Shown: positions 37,501 through 49,170 of the stretch, one piece after another
How positions within the stretch are numbered: the stretch's first letter is position 1
Layout: the number at the start of each line of letters is the position of its first letter
Assembly: GCA_902728285.1 (NCBI GenBank)
Contig: CACVBU010000386.1
Span: 124,001 to 188,000 of the forward strand
Origin: Clytia hemisphaerica
Lineage: Eukaryota > Cnidaria > Hydrozoa > Leptothecata > Clytiidae
DNA: 64,000 nucleotides
Direction of reading: 5' to 3'
Notes under the pieces: generated by a model
Databases searched by the model: none
The model's input: only the letters and a program-made list of their open reading frames with translations
Told to the model about the DNA's origin: nothing
Made by a program: the position numbers and the translations under genes

Positions 37501-40500
37501 GACCTGTGAAGAGAGTAGAAATGAATGTTTTTCGTTAAATACACGTTTAATAAGAACAAACTATATACAAACTATTATTAAAAGAACATAAGATTTGACG
37601 GCCAAGATATTAAGACCAGGTTTTAAGCTTAAAACTCAAAAAGTTCAGAACATCCGAAAGCCTCAAAAATTTTGGATGTTCTTATAAAAAAACGAGTAGT
37701 AGACTCTAACTAGAATCTCTCCATAACTTGAACAAATACTTAGTTGTCACTTCAGCTGACAAACCCGTTATAAATGAGTCTCTACTACTCGACGGAGTCA
37801 ACGGCCTTCGATTGATAGAGGATAAACTGTAGATACAGGGAAATAATCAACCGGGATAGAAAAACACACGGAAAATTTTTTCTAGGTCAACTTCATTTTT
37901 ATTTTATAAAAATGTTAATATTAATAATTTTCTTAATTTTCTCATTACTTCGAAAATACCCTTTTATGAAAACGAAAATGAAGTTCCAAGTCGGTGGCTA
38001 GCCTTCATTTTTATTTTATAAAAATGTTAATATTAATAATTTTCTTAATTTTCTCATTACTTCGAAAATACCCTTATGAAAACGAAAATGAAGTTCCAAG
38101 TCGGTGGCTAGCCAACGGATTTGATAGTATTAGGAAAAGGCTTTTAACAAGCAGAGAGAAAGAAGATCAATCAAGAGTCTAGATACTGAATTGTTTTAAA
38201 TCTCAGCTATTCATATTCACCCACAGCATATAATAATAAAAGTCAAAAATATACGAAATTCCTTCCATGAAACGAAAATATTTCAAGCTCGAAAAGTATT
38301 CAGACACCAAGAGTCGTACAGTGTGGTTATTACAAGGTCGAAGAAACGAAGAGAAGAGAAAAAGAGTCTTTTAGGGCCAATATCAAATAAAGATATATGA
38401 TAAACCACTAAACAGATTGTATATCATAAATCATTCATCGAACCCTTTCCTTTCACTGTTTTCTTAACCTATTTTCCTCTCCTTTTGTTTGGATAGGAGA
38501 TTACAAAAAAAAGCAAACTTTTCAAAAATAAACACACCAAAAATGTTGTTGAAATTGAAGTTGAAAGTGAAAAAAAAACCTGTCATTATAGCTAGGTACT
38601 ACAGTTAAATAAGGCTTTTTATCAATCCCCTTGAATTTTCAATATCAAGTATAATTTATTTATTAAAAAATAAACAGTAAATCCACTGGCTCTGATATTA
38701 TATATAGAAAGAGTAATACTTAGAGAGATTCAAATTTTGTTGTTTCTTTGCTTGTTAACATAACTAACGAACACTTTAGTATTTAAGTAGGGAGATGGAA
38801 ATTGCAAAAGGAGCTTGGATATTTCAAACAGAAATTTAAAGCAATTTTGATAGAGTTTTATGAGTTTGGTTATGATTTTAACCGACGATCTCTAAATAAC
38901 TAATACGTAATTCATTTCGAATGAAAGTCTTTAACATTGTACTTAATGATATATGTTACTTAATGATATATGTTACTTAATGATATATGTTACTTACATA
39001 TAAGATTTGGTCTCCACGTTTGACTTGACCAGAGAGATCTGCAGGACCACCAGCAAGGATAAATGAGATGAATATACCTTCACCATCTTCACCACCGACA
39101 ATGTTGAAACCGAGACCTGATGGTCCACGCAGAAGAATGACTGTCCTTGGTTCACTGAAAGTAAAAAAGAAAAGTCATGAAGTCAAGACATGCAAGAACG
39201 ATTATAAAGCAAGATCTAGCCAAACCATGATACAATTACAAATTATTTCCTAGCAGGTTGATTCACAAGGTAATACTAATCTCTTGCTGGTAAATAGTGT
39301 GTTGTTGGTTGGTCAGTCGTAATCGGATAGGTATTCTATATATAATGATGGCAAGTGGTTCCAACTTTTCCTTAAAGATATCTTTTACAGACAGTCTTCA
39401 AATCTAACTAAAATCTAGCAATCATTTTTCAAAATACTGATTTAGTCATCAAACAGAAAAACTACAAAAAGGGGTCTTAAATAGACTTAATAAAGCAATA
39501 AAAAAACACCAACCTGGACTCGTCAGCTTCTGATTCGTCCACAGTGTGAGCTGCTAATTCAGAAGATGAGACATCTGGAGCCTTTTCTTCAGGAAGACCG
39601 TCTTCACCATCTTCAACTTCAACCGGTATCTTTGGTTCTGGTTCTGCGTCTGAATATAAAAAGAATAGAATGCTAACCTATGGTGTTGTTATTTGAAGAT
39701 TCGTACAAAGAATGTACGAACATCTATTTTTATCCTAAATATCTGCTACTATCAGTTTGAGTATAAAATACCTATTGTGGCTAACAGTAATAAATTAACC
39801 AGGATAAAACTGATATCAATGTTTTTCAGATGACTTGTGAAGTTAAGGGTTGATATGTGTATATCTTCATTTATTTGGAGTGAGTTTTTATATTTTGCCA
39901 AAAAGTGTCACCTCTCAAACTACGAGTGTGTAAGGAAAAGTATGCAATCAACTCTCAGAAAGGCGAGATCTACACATATACAACTTCAAACAACAACTTA
40001 AAACAAGTTGCATTTTTAAGTTTAGATGTGTCAATATTTCTCTCCCACAGCTGTAACACGTACGTCATATTAAATAATGGCCACGCTGACTAGCTGTGGG
40101 TTTCCTCAACCTAATAGTAATACACAATGTTTTGCAGATAAGAAATTGAAACAAAATTTTTTTTCTAACCTGTTACAGAAGAAGGTGGGGAGTCTGGGTC
40201 GTTGACAACAACATTGGTTGTCACCATAGCAACTGATTGTTGTTCTACTGGTACATCTTTGCGTCTTGTTACATGAAGTATAACGTCTTCTCCTGTTGAT
40301 TTCAGTACCAGTACTGCATTTTCGTGAGTTGTGTTTTTCAGAGGTGTGTCATTTACCTAAGAAAAAATAATACAAGATTCATTGAGACTTCTTTGTATTC
40401 AAATTCTGTTTCACTTTAAAAGCAAGAATAAAGACGTATGTATAACTTCTTTGTTTTAAATACAAGTATGGTTTACTGATAAATTATGTCAGCCAAATCA

Positions 40501-43500
40501 TTTTTATTTTATTGGATTTTAAATGTAAAACTTCAATCCAATCTAGAAAATTATCCAAAAGTTTGGGTTTTGAATGTGATGTGGTTATAGCCTGAGGATG
40601 AAAATTGTTGCTATGGAAGAATTGGTAGTATCTTAAAAAGCTGACCTGTGTGATTTTGTCTCTAATCTGCAATTGGCCATCTGTATGAGCAGCACCTCCA
40701 GGAATAATCATCGTCACAAAGATACCATCATCCTCTGGGACATGTTCGCTGTCAGTTCCACCTGCTATCGTGAAACCTAGACCAGGGTCCCCTTTGTGAA
40801 GATGAATGATCAAATTCTCTTCTTGTGATACAACTCTTTTAATAACCTGTAGAGAAATGATTTATTGATTAAAACAGCAGCATCCTCATAGTAAAAAAGA
40901 GCTTAAAAATAAGGTTCAACATTTATCATTGCATCATCCTAATATTTTAATCATAGCTCATAATTTCAATCCATTATAGTTGTATCCATTTATACAGCAA
41001 ATAAATTTAAAAAGTGTTCCTTTTGGTTACTGTATTCTTCACAAAATACTCATCTGGTAAGCTTTTATTTTACTGTTTCCAAAGAGTTGGTGGATAAAAG
41101 ATAAAAAAAATAGTTATTCTAATTAGGCTTATAAAACTAAAAAGGCCTATCAATTCTTACCAATTTTACATCTTCCCCAGCATCTTTGAGAGCTTTGACT
41201 GCTACTGAGTGATTCACGTCAACTGTACTGACATCATTTACTTTTAATATAATATCTCCTACTTGGATTCTGCCATCTCTTTGGGCAGCTCCATCTTGGA
41301 TAATTTTTGTAATGTATATTGATGGGTCATTGTCGATGTGAGGTGCATCTTTTCCTCCAGCTAGGCTAAATCCTAAACCTGCTCCTCCCTGAAAATAAAT
41401 CAATGGAATATTGCAAATAATATTTTCTTCATACCAGGAAAAAAAGGGAATGCTTGTAAATATTATGATTTATAATAAAAAGTCTAAGGTTATATATAGA
41501 TAACGAGATTAAGCCTAGGATAAGGAAATTGTAAAATTGAATATTAAACCTAGCTTAAAAACTTTATTTTCTTACCTTCTGTAAAGTAACTTCAAGATTT
41601 TTCTAAAAAAGAAATAATTTACTTTTAATAAAAATTTGTTGAAAATAATTCATAAACTGTTTGACCGAGAGGAAAGTAAGTATTCTCTTTGAATTATTTG
41701 ATTAAAGATATTTTTTTAATTTCAGACAAGAAATAATAAATGAGTCAATAGAAAGAGAATTTGTATTGTTTATAAAACATGTACAACAAGATCAAAATGG
41801 TGTCTCCAAAGACTCGAAAAGACAAAAGTACAAGAAAAGCTCCCAAGAATAAGTTATACTAATTTTCAGATAACTGTAACTGAAAGATTGTTTAGAGTGA
41901 AAGCAATCATTACGGTGCTAATTCTTGAAATAACATGTAATTTGAAACCTGAAAAACTTTAAGCTTTCCTTTAAAAAAGCCTGAACTTGTAATAAAAATA
42001 GCACGAGTGAAATATAATTTTTCAAATCTTTAAAATTTCATATTGAAACCCCTTTTAAAATACTAAAATAGAAAAATCTCCTTAACAGTCATACATTCAA
42101 TATCTTAAAATTTTAATTGAATAGAAAAAAAAAATAAAAGTAAAAGTCATCTATTACCTCTTCTGGTATCCTTCCGTTTGTGTCATTGTGTTTATTTTTC
42201 TGCGCTTCAGGATCTTGATTTTGTGCTAAAAGTTCTGCTTGTTCATCTTCTTTCTTCTCTTCTTCATCAAGCTATAACGAAATTGAAGATAATATGATGG
42301 CCTGAGAATTGTTCAACAAGCTTTGACTGTTTAAGATTGTATTGCTAAATGCTAAATCAGGGACTTTCATAATTGAAGGGAGAAACCTTCATTACACATA
42401 CATATTGGCTTGGACACCATCAAAGAAAAAACATAGACTAACGAAATAATCAACACACAAGACTTCACACAGCTAGAACCAAAACTAAAAGTTTTGAACA
42501 ATAATGATTTAATAATATCAAATGCAAATGGCTCTCTTTTATCAATGATCAATCAGACAGATCTAATGGATTTGGTAAAAATTCATCATGGTACAATCCT
42601 AGATAAAACAGTCAGTCTTGTTTCAGATAATTTTGATCATTCAATTAATAGCTTCATTAAGAGCATCATTTTTAAATCATACCAATTTATATACGAGGAT
42701 GTAAAAATGACGTAATAATTATGAATCAGATAATTCAAGTATGATGTGTATAATTACTTAATAAATTAGATAAACGGGAAGGATCTGTTATACAACTAGA
42801 TAAACAAAACTTATCATAGTATCACTGCAAATGTAACACTGGAAAACCAAACATCACTACAAACATTTTAAAACTAAGAAATAAAATATATATACAATTG
42901 TTGTCAGCTTATTTGACAAATAATAAAAATCAACACTGAGTGATTGAGAAATTCATCAGTCTAAGTAGTTTTTTGTTTAATAAAAGGATTGGGAGGAAGC
43001 CAAGCACAAAAAGATTGTAGGTTTATTTTCAAAGTTTTATGGGACACCATGAAAGATAAGTCAAATAAAATGTTAACTTTATTGAGCATCAAAATATTGT
43101 AAGAAAGTTTACAACGGAAAAAAGGATTGTGCTGAAAAACTTTCAATTAATCAAATTTTATCAATTTTATACTTCAAATTATGTCTTAAAAACAGCTTCG
43201 AAAACAGAATTTCAAAAAAGGTCTGATATGGTACTTTAGAAACTCATTGAAACAAAATAAACATCCTGCCTGCAGATTTAAGTAAAAACTGGAATATTTG
43301 GTTAATGGCCACCTTTTTGATGGGGCAGAAAAATTGACTATAGCAAAGCTTCAAATTATACACCACTACGGTAATATGTTTCCTTCAAATTTCCCAGGTT
43401 CTTTTTTGTATACAGGTTGCCCCTACACAAGACTTAGCACGCAAAAAGTAGCCAGTTACGTCAAAGAAAATGGAAAACCAGGAGGTTTGCAAATACAACC

Positions 43501-45994
43501 AAGACTTGGAACAAAAGGGTTATAACCATAATGTAAATTTGTGCTGACCATAAAAATCAAGTATCAAAACAAACTTGTAAAACAATAGAAACAGCCAGTC
43601 TTGGCTACTTCACTGTAGTGAAACACATTTGGACCTCTTCAGTGACTACCCACCAAGGTTGTTATCGAGAAGCTTTATAGCTTTAGAATGGGCTTAAAGA
43701 GCCTGCTATAACTAAAACCACATAGATAGCAGATAAATTATACTTATACAAAGAAACAAATAAACAATGGAGTTGGATTGATGACAAAAATCTTATCAAC
43801 AACTCTTGAAATAACATGTGAAAATGGTCTTTGAATGTCTTTAGAAATTTCTAAGAGCTTTTATACACTGTTTCAAAAAACTTTTATCCATAGGGGATAA
43901 ATTTTACAAATATAGGGCAATTGGAGCCATTGACAATCCCAAGCAATCACCAATACCTGTTTTCATTGTTACCTTGTGAGCTTGTTTTGTTCTTCAAAAG
44001 CATGGCTTACCCCAAGTACCAGATTTTACTACAACACCCTCTGAACACAGCCAACTAAGGGGAGCTATCCAAACTCAAACTTGCCATGAAAGTGAGGTGT
44101 AGGTTCTATCTATCTATTATGGTTGAGTTACAGGAGGCTCTGGGAGCCCATTCTCTGAACTGACTACCCAATTCCCCTTATATAGCATGGGTTGACCCGG
44201 GCAAAGGTTTGTTCACTTGCCAAGTAAACCGTTGTGAGTGGGAATCAAACCTTGGTCACCTGTACAGGAATCAAGGTTGATGTCCACTATACCACAACGC
44301 CTTGGTTGTGGACAGTTACTTGTGACAAAGAAACTTTCTCCAGGAATATCAATTTAGTGAAGTTCACTTCATGCAAAGTGTTACTTCACCACAGCTCAGG
44401 CCATATTTTAACAAGGCAGGGCAGCGTCTATTGGTGGCAAAAAAGGGCACTTTTTCTGTTGTTTTTTTTTCCACTGAAAAAGGCTGTTTTTAAGAAAATT
44501 TTAGTGATTTCAGGAGGGGCAGCATCCGCTAAGTGGATGTTAAAAGACCATGATGCCTGATGTTACTTTTTGATTGCTTTGGCTGTTTTGTAAAACAAAA
44601 CAAACGAACAATATTTAGGTCTTGGGTTCTTTTTGTTTGACCGCCCACATGATAATCAATTCCAAGAATTTTGGTGAAAAAGTGAAATTATCTGTTATTA
44701 AAATCTAAAAATCAGTTTTTTAATTTATATACAGATCTTCTTTGCAGCAACAGGTCAACAGGAAATGATGCAATGTCTACTACATCAAATTTTCCCTACA
44801 CGCAGCTGTGAATACAAAAAGACGCTCAAAACAAAACTAAAGTTGCATATTTGAGTGCACCACTTCAAAACTGGTGAGAATTCCTTGTTATCCACTGGAG
44901 GCTAATAGATTAAAACTTGTACAATGGTCAATTTTTGTCGCCATTCTTGTTTCATGATTTAATATATTATGCATGATTTTTTTTATGACACAAAAATATA
45001 TAAACACGGGGCTTTATGCCGATTTATGTAATAGGCCATGATCCTCCATTCAGAGATTAATATACTTTGTTTCCTTCTAAAAGACGGATTTCATGCCACA
45101 TCATTTGTTTACTCACGTGGTAATTGGTGGCCCAATTTTTTGGAGGTAAAAAGACATTAGCTAGAGACAAGCAGATTTTTTGTTTTGACAGTCTCTGGTT
45201 TATGTCATAAGTTGGTCTAATGTCGACATCCCTCTTCTAATTTCGACATCCCTCTTCCAATTTCGACACCCTTTTTTAGAGATATGAATAATGGAAAGGT
45301 CAGGATCACTGATAGATAAAAGACTATTTCCTTCCTGATCGCTAGTTGAAAAAAATCCATCAGCGATTCCAACCTTCATATTATTCCTATCTCTAAAGAC
45401 GGGTGTCGAAATTAGAAGAAGGGATGTTGACATTAGACCAAATTACGGTAGGACTTTTGAAAAGAAATTTTAGTATGTTTTCTCAGAGTTATAAAGGCTT
45501 ACCATTCATAAATTTTGAAGAAATACAAAAATTTGACTGATATTCACTCATCTCCATATAAATTGTTAGTCTTTTTGCCTCCAATAATTAAGCGCAATTG
45601 CCCTCCCACATCATTTCGTCCATACAAAATCAAAGCATTGAAACCTGTCTTGTATATTAAACTGTCTGAGAAGTAGCCGAGAAGAGTAGTAATACAAAAC
45701 ATCCTCAGGATTCCAATTCTTCTGATTTTGAAGTACCAAAACATTCCCCCTAAATGGTAATATGTTCACTATCCATTGATATACAAGCTAAAGTTTTAGT
45801 TTAGTTTGGAAAAAATTAAAATGAAATGGAATATAATATAACCATATATAAAGTATACATAAAAAAGCGTATATAGTCCAAACAACAAACAGAAAAAAAA
45901 TGCAACTTTTACATACCTTCCTTTTGGCCTTCTTTCTATTGAGAGGGTTGAAGCAAACAAAACGTTTTTTGAGACTTTTCTTTTTTCCAGCCAT
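28589..45994 (-). CDS. DLG1: Discs-large MAGUK scaffold, L27-less form
   Basis: Membrane-associated scaffold of cell junctions, polarity and synapses. Fifteen coding exons join in frame to 786 aa: 45917-45994, 42158-42271, 41576-41602, 41161-41388, 40646-40846, 40170-40356, 39514-39649, 38998-39154, 37295-37503, 34554-34730, 31235-31310, 30284-30572, 29585-29757, 28993-29194, 28589-28695. Domain order: basic N-terminus with one cysteine ([10 protein letters not shown]), acidic linker, PDZ1 about 66-153 (GLGFSLAGG), PDZ2 about 157-248 (GLGFTIAGG), acidic linker, PDZ3 about 326-410 (GLGFNIVGG), SH3 about 445-510, basic hook, guanylate-kinase-like domain about 590-780 ([28 protein letters not shown]), and the C-terminal signature WIPSKEKL. 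The GLGF loops are intact. No L27 domain is encoded from this start; an alternative upstream first exon is possible. The family is certain; the symbol denotes the DLG1-4 group, not a specific vertebrate paralogue. Confidence 0.96.
29394..29540. mobile_element. Near-perfect palindrome (MITE) in DLG intron 13
   Basis: Arms of about 65 bp (starting ATATTCATGATGTGCACC, with CGGACCCAACAGCTGATTGG inside) are reverse complements with few mismatches around a loop of about 15 bases. It fills over a third of the 390-base intron between the GK-domain exons 29585-29757 and 28993-29194, and begins 44 bases past the splice donor. Confidence 0.75.
31659..31679. repeat. TG microsatellite
   Basis: About ten TG units in DLG intron 10. 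Ordinary simple repeat. Confidence 0.8.
32270..32960. repeat. GTTTGAT / TTCGAT-rich repetitive stretch
   Basis: GTTTGAT, TTCGAT and their complements recur many times over about 700 bases of DLG intron 10, irregularly spaced and on both strands. No terminal repeats or coding frame identified. It looks like a decayed array or element built from short symmetric words. Confidence 0.45.
33276..33560. repeat. G-run segment with short repeats, DLG intron 10
   Basis: A run of 19 G at 33276-33294, a second G-run at about 33322, GGGTTAGACCTGCTGT twice at about 33457-33495, and a C-run at about 33544. G-runs on the left and C-runs on the right resemble the short TIR elements elsewhere in the window. 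No clean inverted ends were found. Confidence 0.4.
35041..35556. repeat. Inverted repeat, about 130-bp arms, DLG intron 9
   Basis: 35041-35169 (ATTGGAAAGAAGAAAGATAA onward) is the reverse complement of 35425-35556 with scattered mismatches. The spacer is about 255 bp. Likely a non-autonomous element or foldback. No coding content. Confidence 0.65.
35581..35764. repeat. Second inverted repeat, about 50-bp arms, DLG intron 9
   Basis: ATACCAAAAATGGTATGGTT with the following TCTAGATCTCGAGATA is mirrored by TATCTCGAGATCTATAC..CCATACCATTTTTGGATA. It directly follows the larger inverted repeat at 35041-35556 and may be part of the same composite. Confidence 0.6.
37891..38112. repeat. Recent tandem duplication, 112 + 110 bp
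   Basis: Two adjacent copies (37891-38002 and 38003-38112) are identical except for a 2-base deletion in a T-run in the second. Each starts CTTCATTTTT and ends GTCGGTGGCTAGC. Located in DLG intron 8. The near identity means a recent event or an assembly effect. Confidence 0.8.
38941..38991. repeat. Three 17-bp units abutting a DLG splice donor
   Basis: ACTTAATGATATATGTT occurs three times in tandem and runs straight into the donor of DLG exon 8 (minus strand TAT|GTAAGTAACATAT at 38985-38998). On the minus strand each unit supplies a GTAACATAT that resembles the real donor. Confidence 0.8.
44166..44301 (-). mobile_element. tRNA-derived SINE, copy 1, DLG intron 1
   Basis: Read on the minus strand it begins GGCGTTGTGGTATAGTGGAC. 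An A-box-like TGGTATAGTGG (about 44284-44296) and a B box GGTTTGATTCC (44241-44251) are spaced as in a tRNA promoter. The body follows: TTGGCAAGTGAACAAACC, then GCCCGGGTCAACCCATGC. The same body occurs at 50897-51036, so this is a dispersed family and not a tRNA gene. Confidence 0.65.
45212..45441. mobile_element. MITE with TTGGTCTAATGTC ends, DLG intron 1
   Basis: Left arm from 45212 (TTGGTCTAATGTCGACATCC, then three TTTCGACA-like repeats to TTTAGAGATA). The right arm, ending GACATTAGACCAA at 45441, is its reverse complement lacking one repeat. 230 bp, no coding content. Confidence 0.65.
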
Positions 45995-48900
45995 CTAAGT
46001 TATATATCTTTCTATCTACAACCTGTCATTACTTGATTGTCAGTACAGTTTGGGGTGTCTGGGTACCTTGTATGTAATCTTCATAGTGAAATCATATGTA
46101 ATATTTTGATGTGCGGTAAAAGGAGCGCTGGCTAAAACTTTCGAGCCGAGTTGGCACAAAAACTAAAATTACGCAAAAATGACTACGGGTTTTGGTTGTG
46201 ATAATTTCAGACAATTTTAATCCCTAGTCAAACAAGAAAAGTCACATTTCAAGACTTAATCATAATCAATTAACTTAGTGAAAGACTATTAATTGGAAAT
46301 CAAAGGAGAAATTCTGGATTATAAATCATATATGATATTATGAAGGGGTTTTCGGGGTTCCGCTAAGAGTTCTCTTCGCAGACAAATTAGTTTTATTGAC
46401 AACTCAGTTGGTTTGATGACCGTAGTAAAAAATTCCGATATTTCATTCACCCGTAAGAGGTACGCCCCCTTCTTTCCGTGCCGCCATGATTACAAAATCT
46501 CGAGAGGGTGCTTACGTCGTCTAAAAGAATCCAAAGGAATTTCGATTTTGGAAAGTTGAAATTTGATAAATGAACAAATTTAAGAAGTTTAAATACACTA
46601 ATCTTTAATAGTAAAATGTATGACTGCTTTACAATTATAACAATAACTTAAGAAAGAAAACACAAAACTAACGTGTCTTTTTTTTTATGTACAACTGATG
46701 AACACGGTATAGATTTATTTTATTGGTGTCAAATTAATTATGAACTATGAAAAGGGTTTGAAATCTTTTGGGAATATTACACATTTTTGACATAATTTTT
46801 TTAATGAGAACAAGAAAACCGTTTTGTCAAGTAATCCGAAAAGAATTCGTTTTTTTTCCATCTTTTTTATAAGAATATCAAACTATTCGACTGGAACTTC
46901 AAAAGAATAGTAGAAATCTTTATTAGAATGTCTTAACCCTTTAAGTGCCGATGTCGTATATATACGACATGGGCTATATAGGAGGGCGAAGCCCTCCTGT
47001 AATGCCCAGTTTGAGTTAGAAATCGTTATTTTTGGTCGAACTCGTAGGAATTAGATTGTCCTTTATGGTCAAGCAAAAAGAATTTCAAAAATGAGTCTTT
47101 CCAGCGAGATTTTAAGCAAAAAAGTCAAAAAAATGCAAAAAATTGACAAAAATTCACTTTTTTGAGATTCTGACCGTTTTTTGACTATTTTTGGTCAACG
47201 AGTGATCCAAGAACCTCCAAATTTGGCCCTGTTTTACTTTATTCTGTCTTCTAGTGAATTGATTTGAAGTTTTACCACTGGGCACCTTTCCATCAGTTCA
47301 GTCAGGTCCGCGCAGCGGGCCTGACTGCTTTAATTCCCATAACGTACCCCCCCCCTTGGCCGCCGCCCACCACGCCCTTCCTCAATCGGGCGGCGCCGAA
47401 GGCGCCCAAAAGAAAGAGGAGACTCTAAGCTATCCAACGAGCTATATACGAGCTTCTAATTCTTTCTAGATCAGGAGATATAAGCCCTTAAAGTTTGAAC
47501 TAGCGATTTTTAAAAAAAAACTTAGAAAAAAAGACCCTGGCACTCAAAGGGTTAAGAAGCGGCTAACAAACCCAAGTCATCTGAGATTTCTATTAAAAAA
47601 GTCGTCCTTGCTGAGGCCGGGAAAATATCTGGTTTCCGAGTTTATCTTTAAATCACTTATCGGGCTACATAAATTAACGCTAGTGAAAAATGTCTTTGTT
47701 CTTACAATTAGTATCTCTACTTGAAGGTGCTAAGATATATATAATTGCCAATAAATTGTGATAAAATATTTCTAATCAAAAATAGATCTATTTTTTTATC
47801 AAATCCTGATTTCATTATAATGGGGTGTTACAAAGTCTCGACCCGGAGTGAGTGGGCTATAGGGTTGGGTGGGACTGAGGACAGTTTTTTTTAAAAGAGT
47901 TACTCCTCGAGCTGACTTAAAAAGAGCTTTTTTGGCAAAAGTTAGATTCCTATTCTAATCAACAAACACTTTATAAAAGTGGGTATGATTCACTTCTCCT
48001 TGGTCCTTGAAATATTACCGAGTTTATGTATTTGCACTTTTGAGGACGGTAGAGTGACTGAAGCGATTTGGAAAAACCCGCAATTCCGCCCCGCAAAATC
48101 GAGGACGGTAAAAGTGCTGATTTACCGTCGTCTTCAGCTGGTCAGGATCTACTCAAATTAGAACCTTACCGTCTCCGTCGCTGAAAAACACACATACATA
48201 AACTCGGTATTGTCCAAGAATGCGCGGAAACTTAAAGTACTTAATCCGTTCTTAGTAGCGTTCGTAATCAAACCTAGAGAATGTTGTACTCTATAACAAG
48301 ATCTATCCGTATCATAAATACACAAAATCTTCTAGAAAAATTCAATACATTGACTTCTGAAAAATGTTGGTAATAGTAATGATATGACATTGAGGGATTA
48401 ATACCCCGAGTTTCATTTTGAAATACTTTGAAATAACACGAACGAAGTGTCATAAATTGTGTACGAAAAGGACAGGGCTAGAAAAGTGAGTGACCATGTT
48501 ACACTAATTAATATAAAATCCATGCTTTATAAGAACACCGAATGCTTATTTCAAGCTTGGCTTAAGTAAAGAATTGAAGAAAGAATAATTGCTAAATTAA
48601 TAACAGGCGATGCTCTCAACCAAAATTCACTGGTTTTGCGAAAGTGTGTGCATTTTGAGTGTAGATAGAAAAAAAGTCGAGGGCCCTTCATCTTATGGCA
48701 AACTACTACTACACCAGGCAAAAACTTCGCAGTATTAATAGTTCTATACTATATACTTTGAAATTTCGAATCCCAATGTAAAATACATGCTTGATTTCAG
48801 TTGAATTTTAGTACATGAACAAGAAGTATATTGTAAAAATTATTTCAGACTCTAAAAATATTATAGAGCAATTGTCAACAACATATAACATAATAGTAAT

Positions 48901-49170
48901 AAGGCGATAGTATTATATACAAACAAAAGTTATTAATTTACAATTTAAAAACCAAAAGAAAAGTCTCAAAACAAAAACAAAAACAAAAAAAAAAAACGAA
49001 AAGAACAAAAATATATTCCAATTTAAATTTGAAAAAAAATCTCAAATTTTATCAAAATAGAACGTTTTCTTAAAGTTCAAAATGGTGCATGGTGGTGGAA
49101 TGCGGGTTTTAACAAAAAGAACGGAAGGAATATAGGTCATTTTTGTGAAATTTTATGGAGAGTTTAACCG
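45995..49170. other. Gap between DLG and PABIR
   Basis: Should contain the DLG 5' leader and promoter, near 46.0-46.5 kb, and the PABIR 3' untranslated region above about 48.9 kb. I see no coding region. A piggyBac-type MITE occupies 46937-47551. Confidence 0.5.
46937..47551. mobile_element. piggyBac-type MITE between DLG and PABIR
   Basis: TTAA at 46933-46936 and 47552-47555 flank ends CCCTTTAAGTGCC and GGCACTCAAAGGG (12 of 13 match). The TTAA target and CCC ends fit the piggyBac superfamily. A palindromic GTCGTATATATACGAC lies just inside the left end. No transposase frame. Confidence 0.75.

Noticed and set aside
44234..44560. 108-codon plus-strand frame
   Set aside because: Its first part is the antisense of the SINE copy at 44166-44301, and the rest has no recognisable content.
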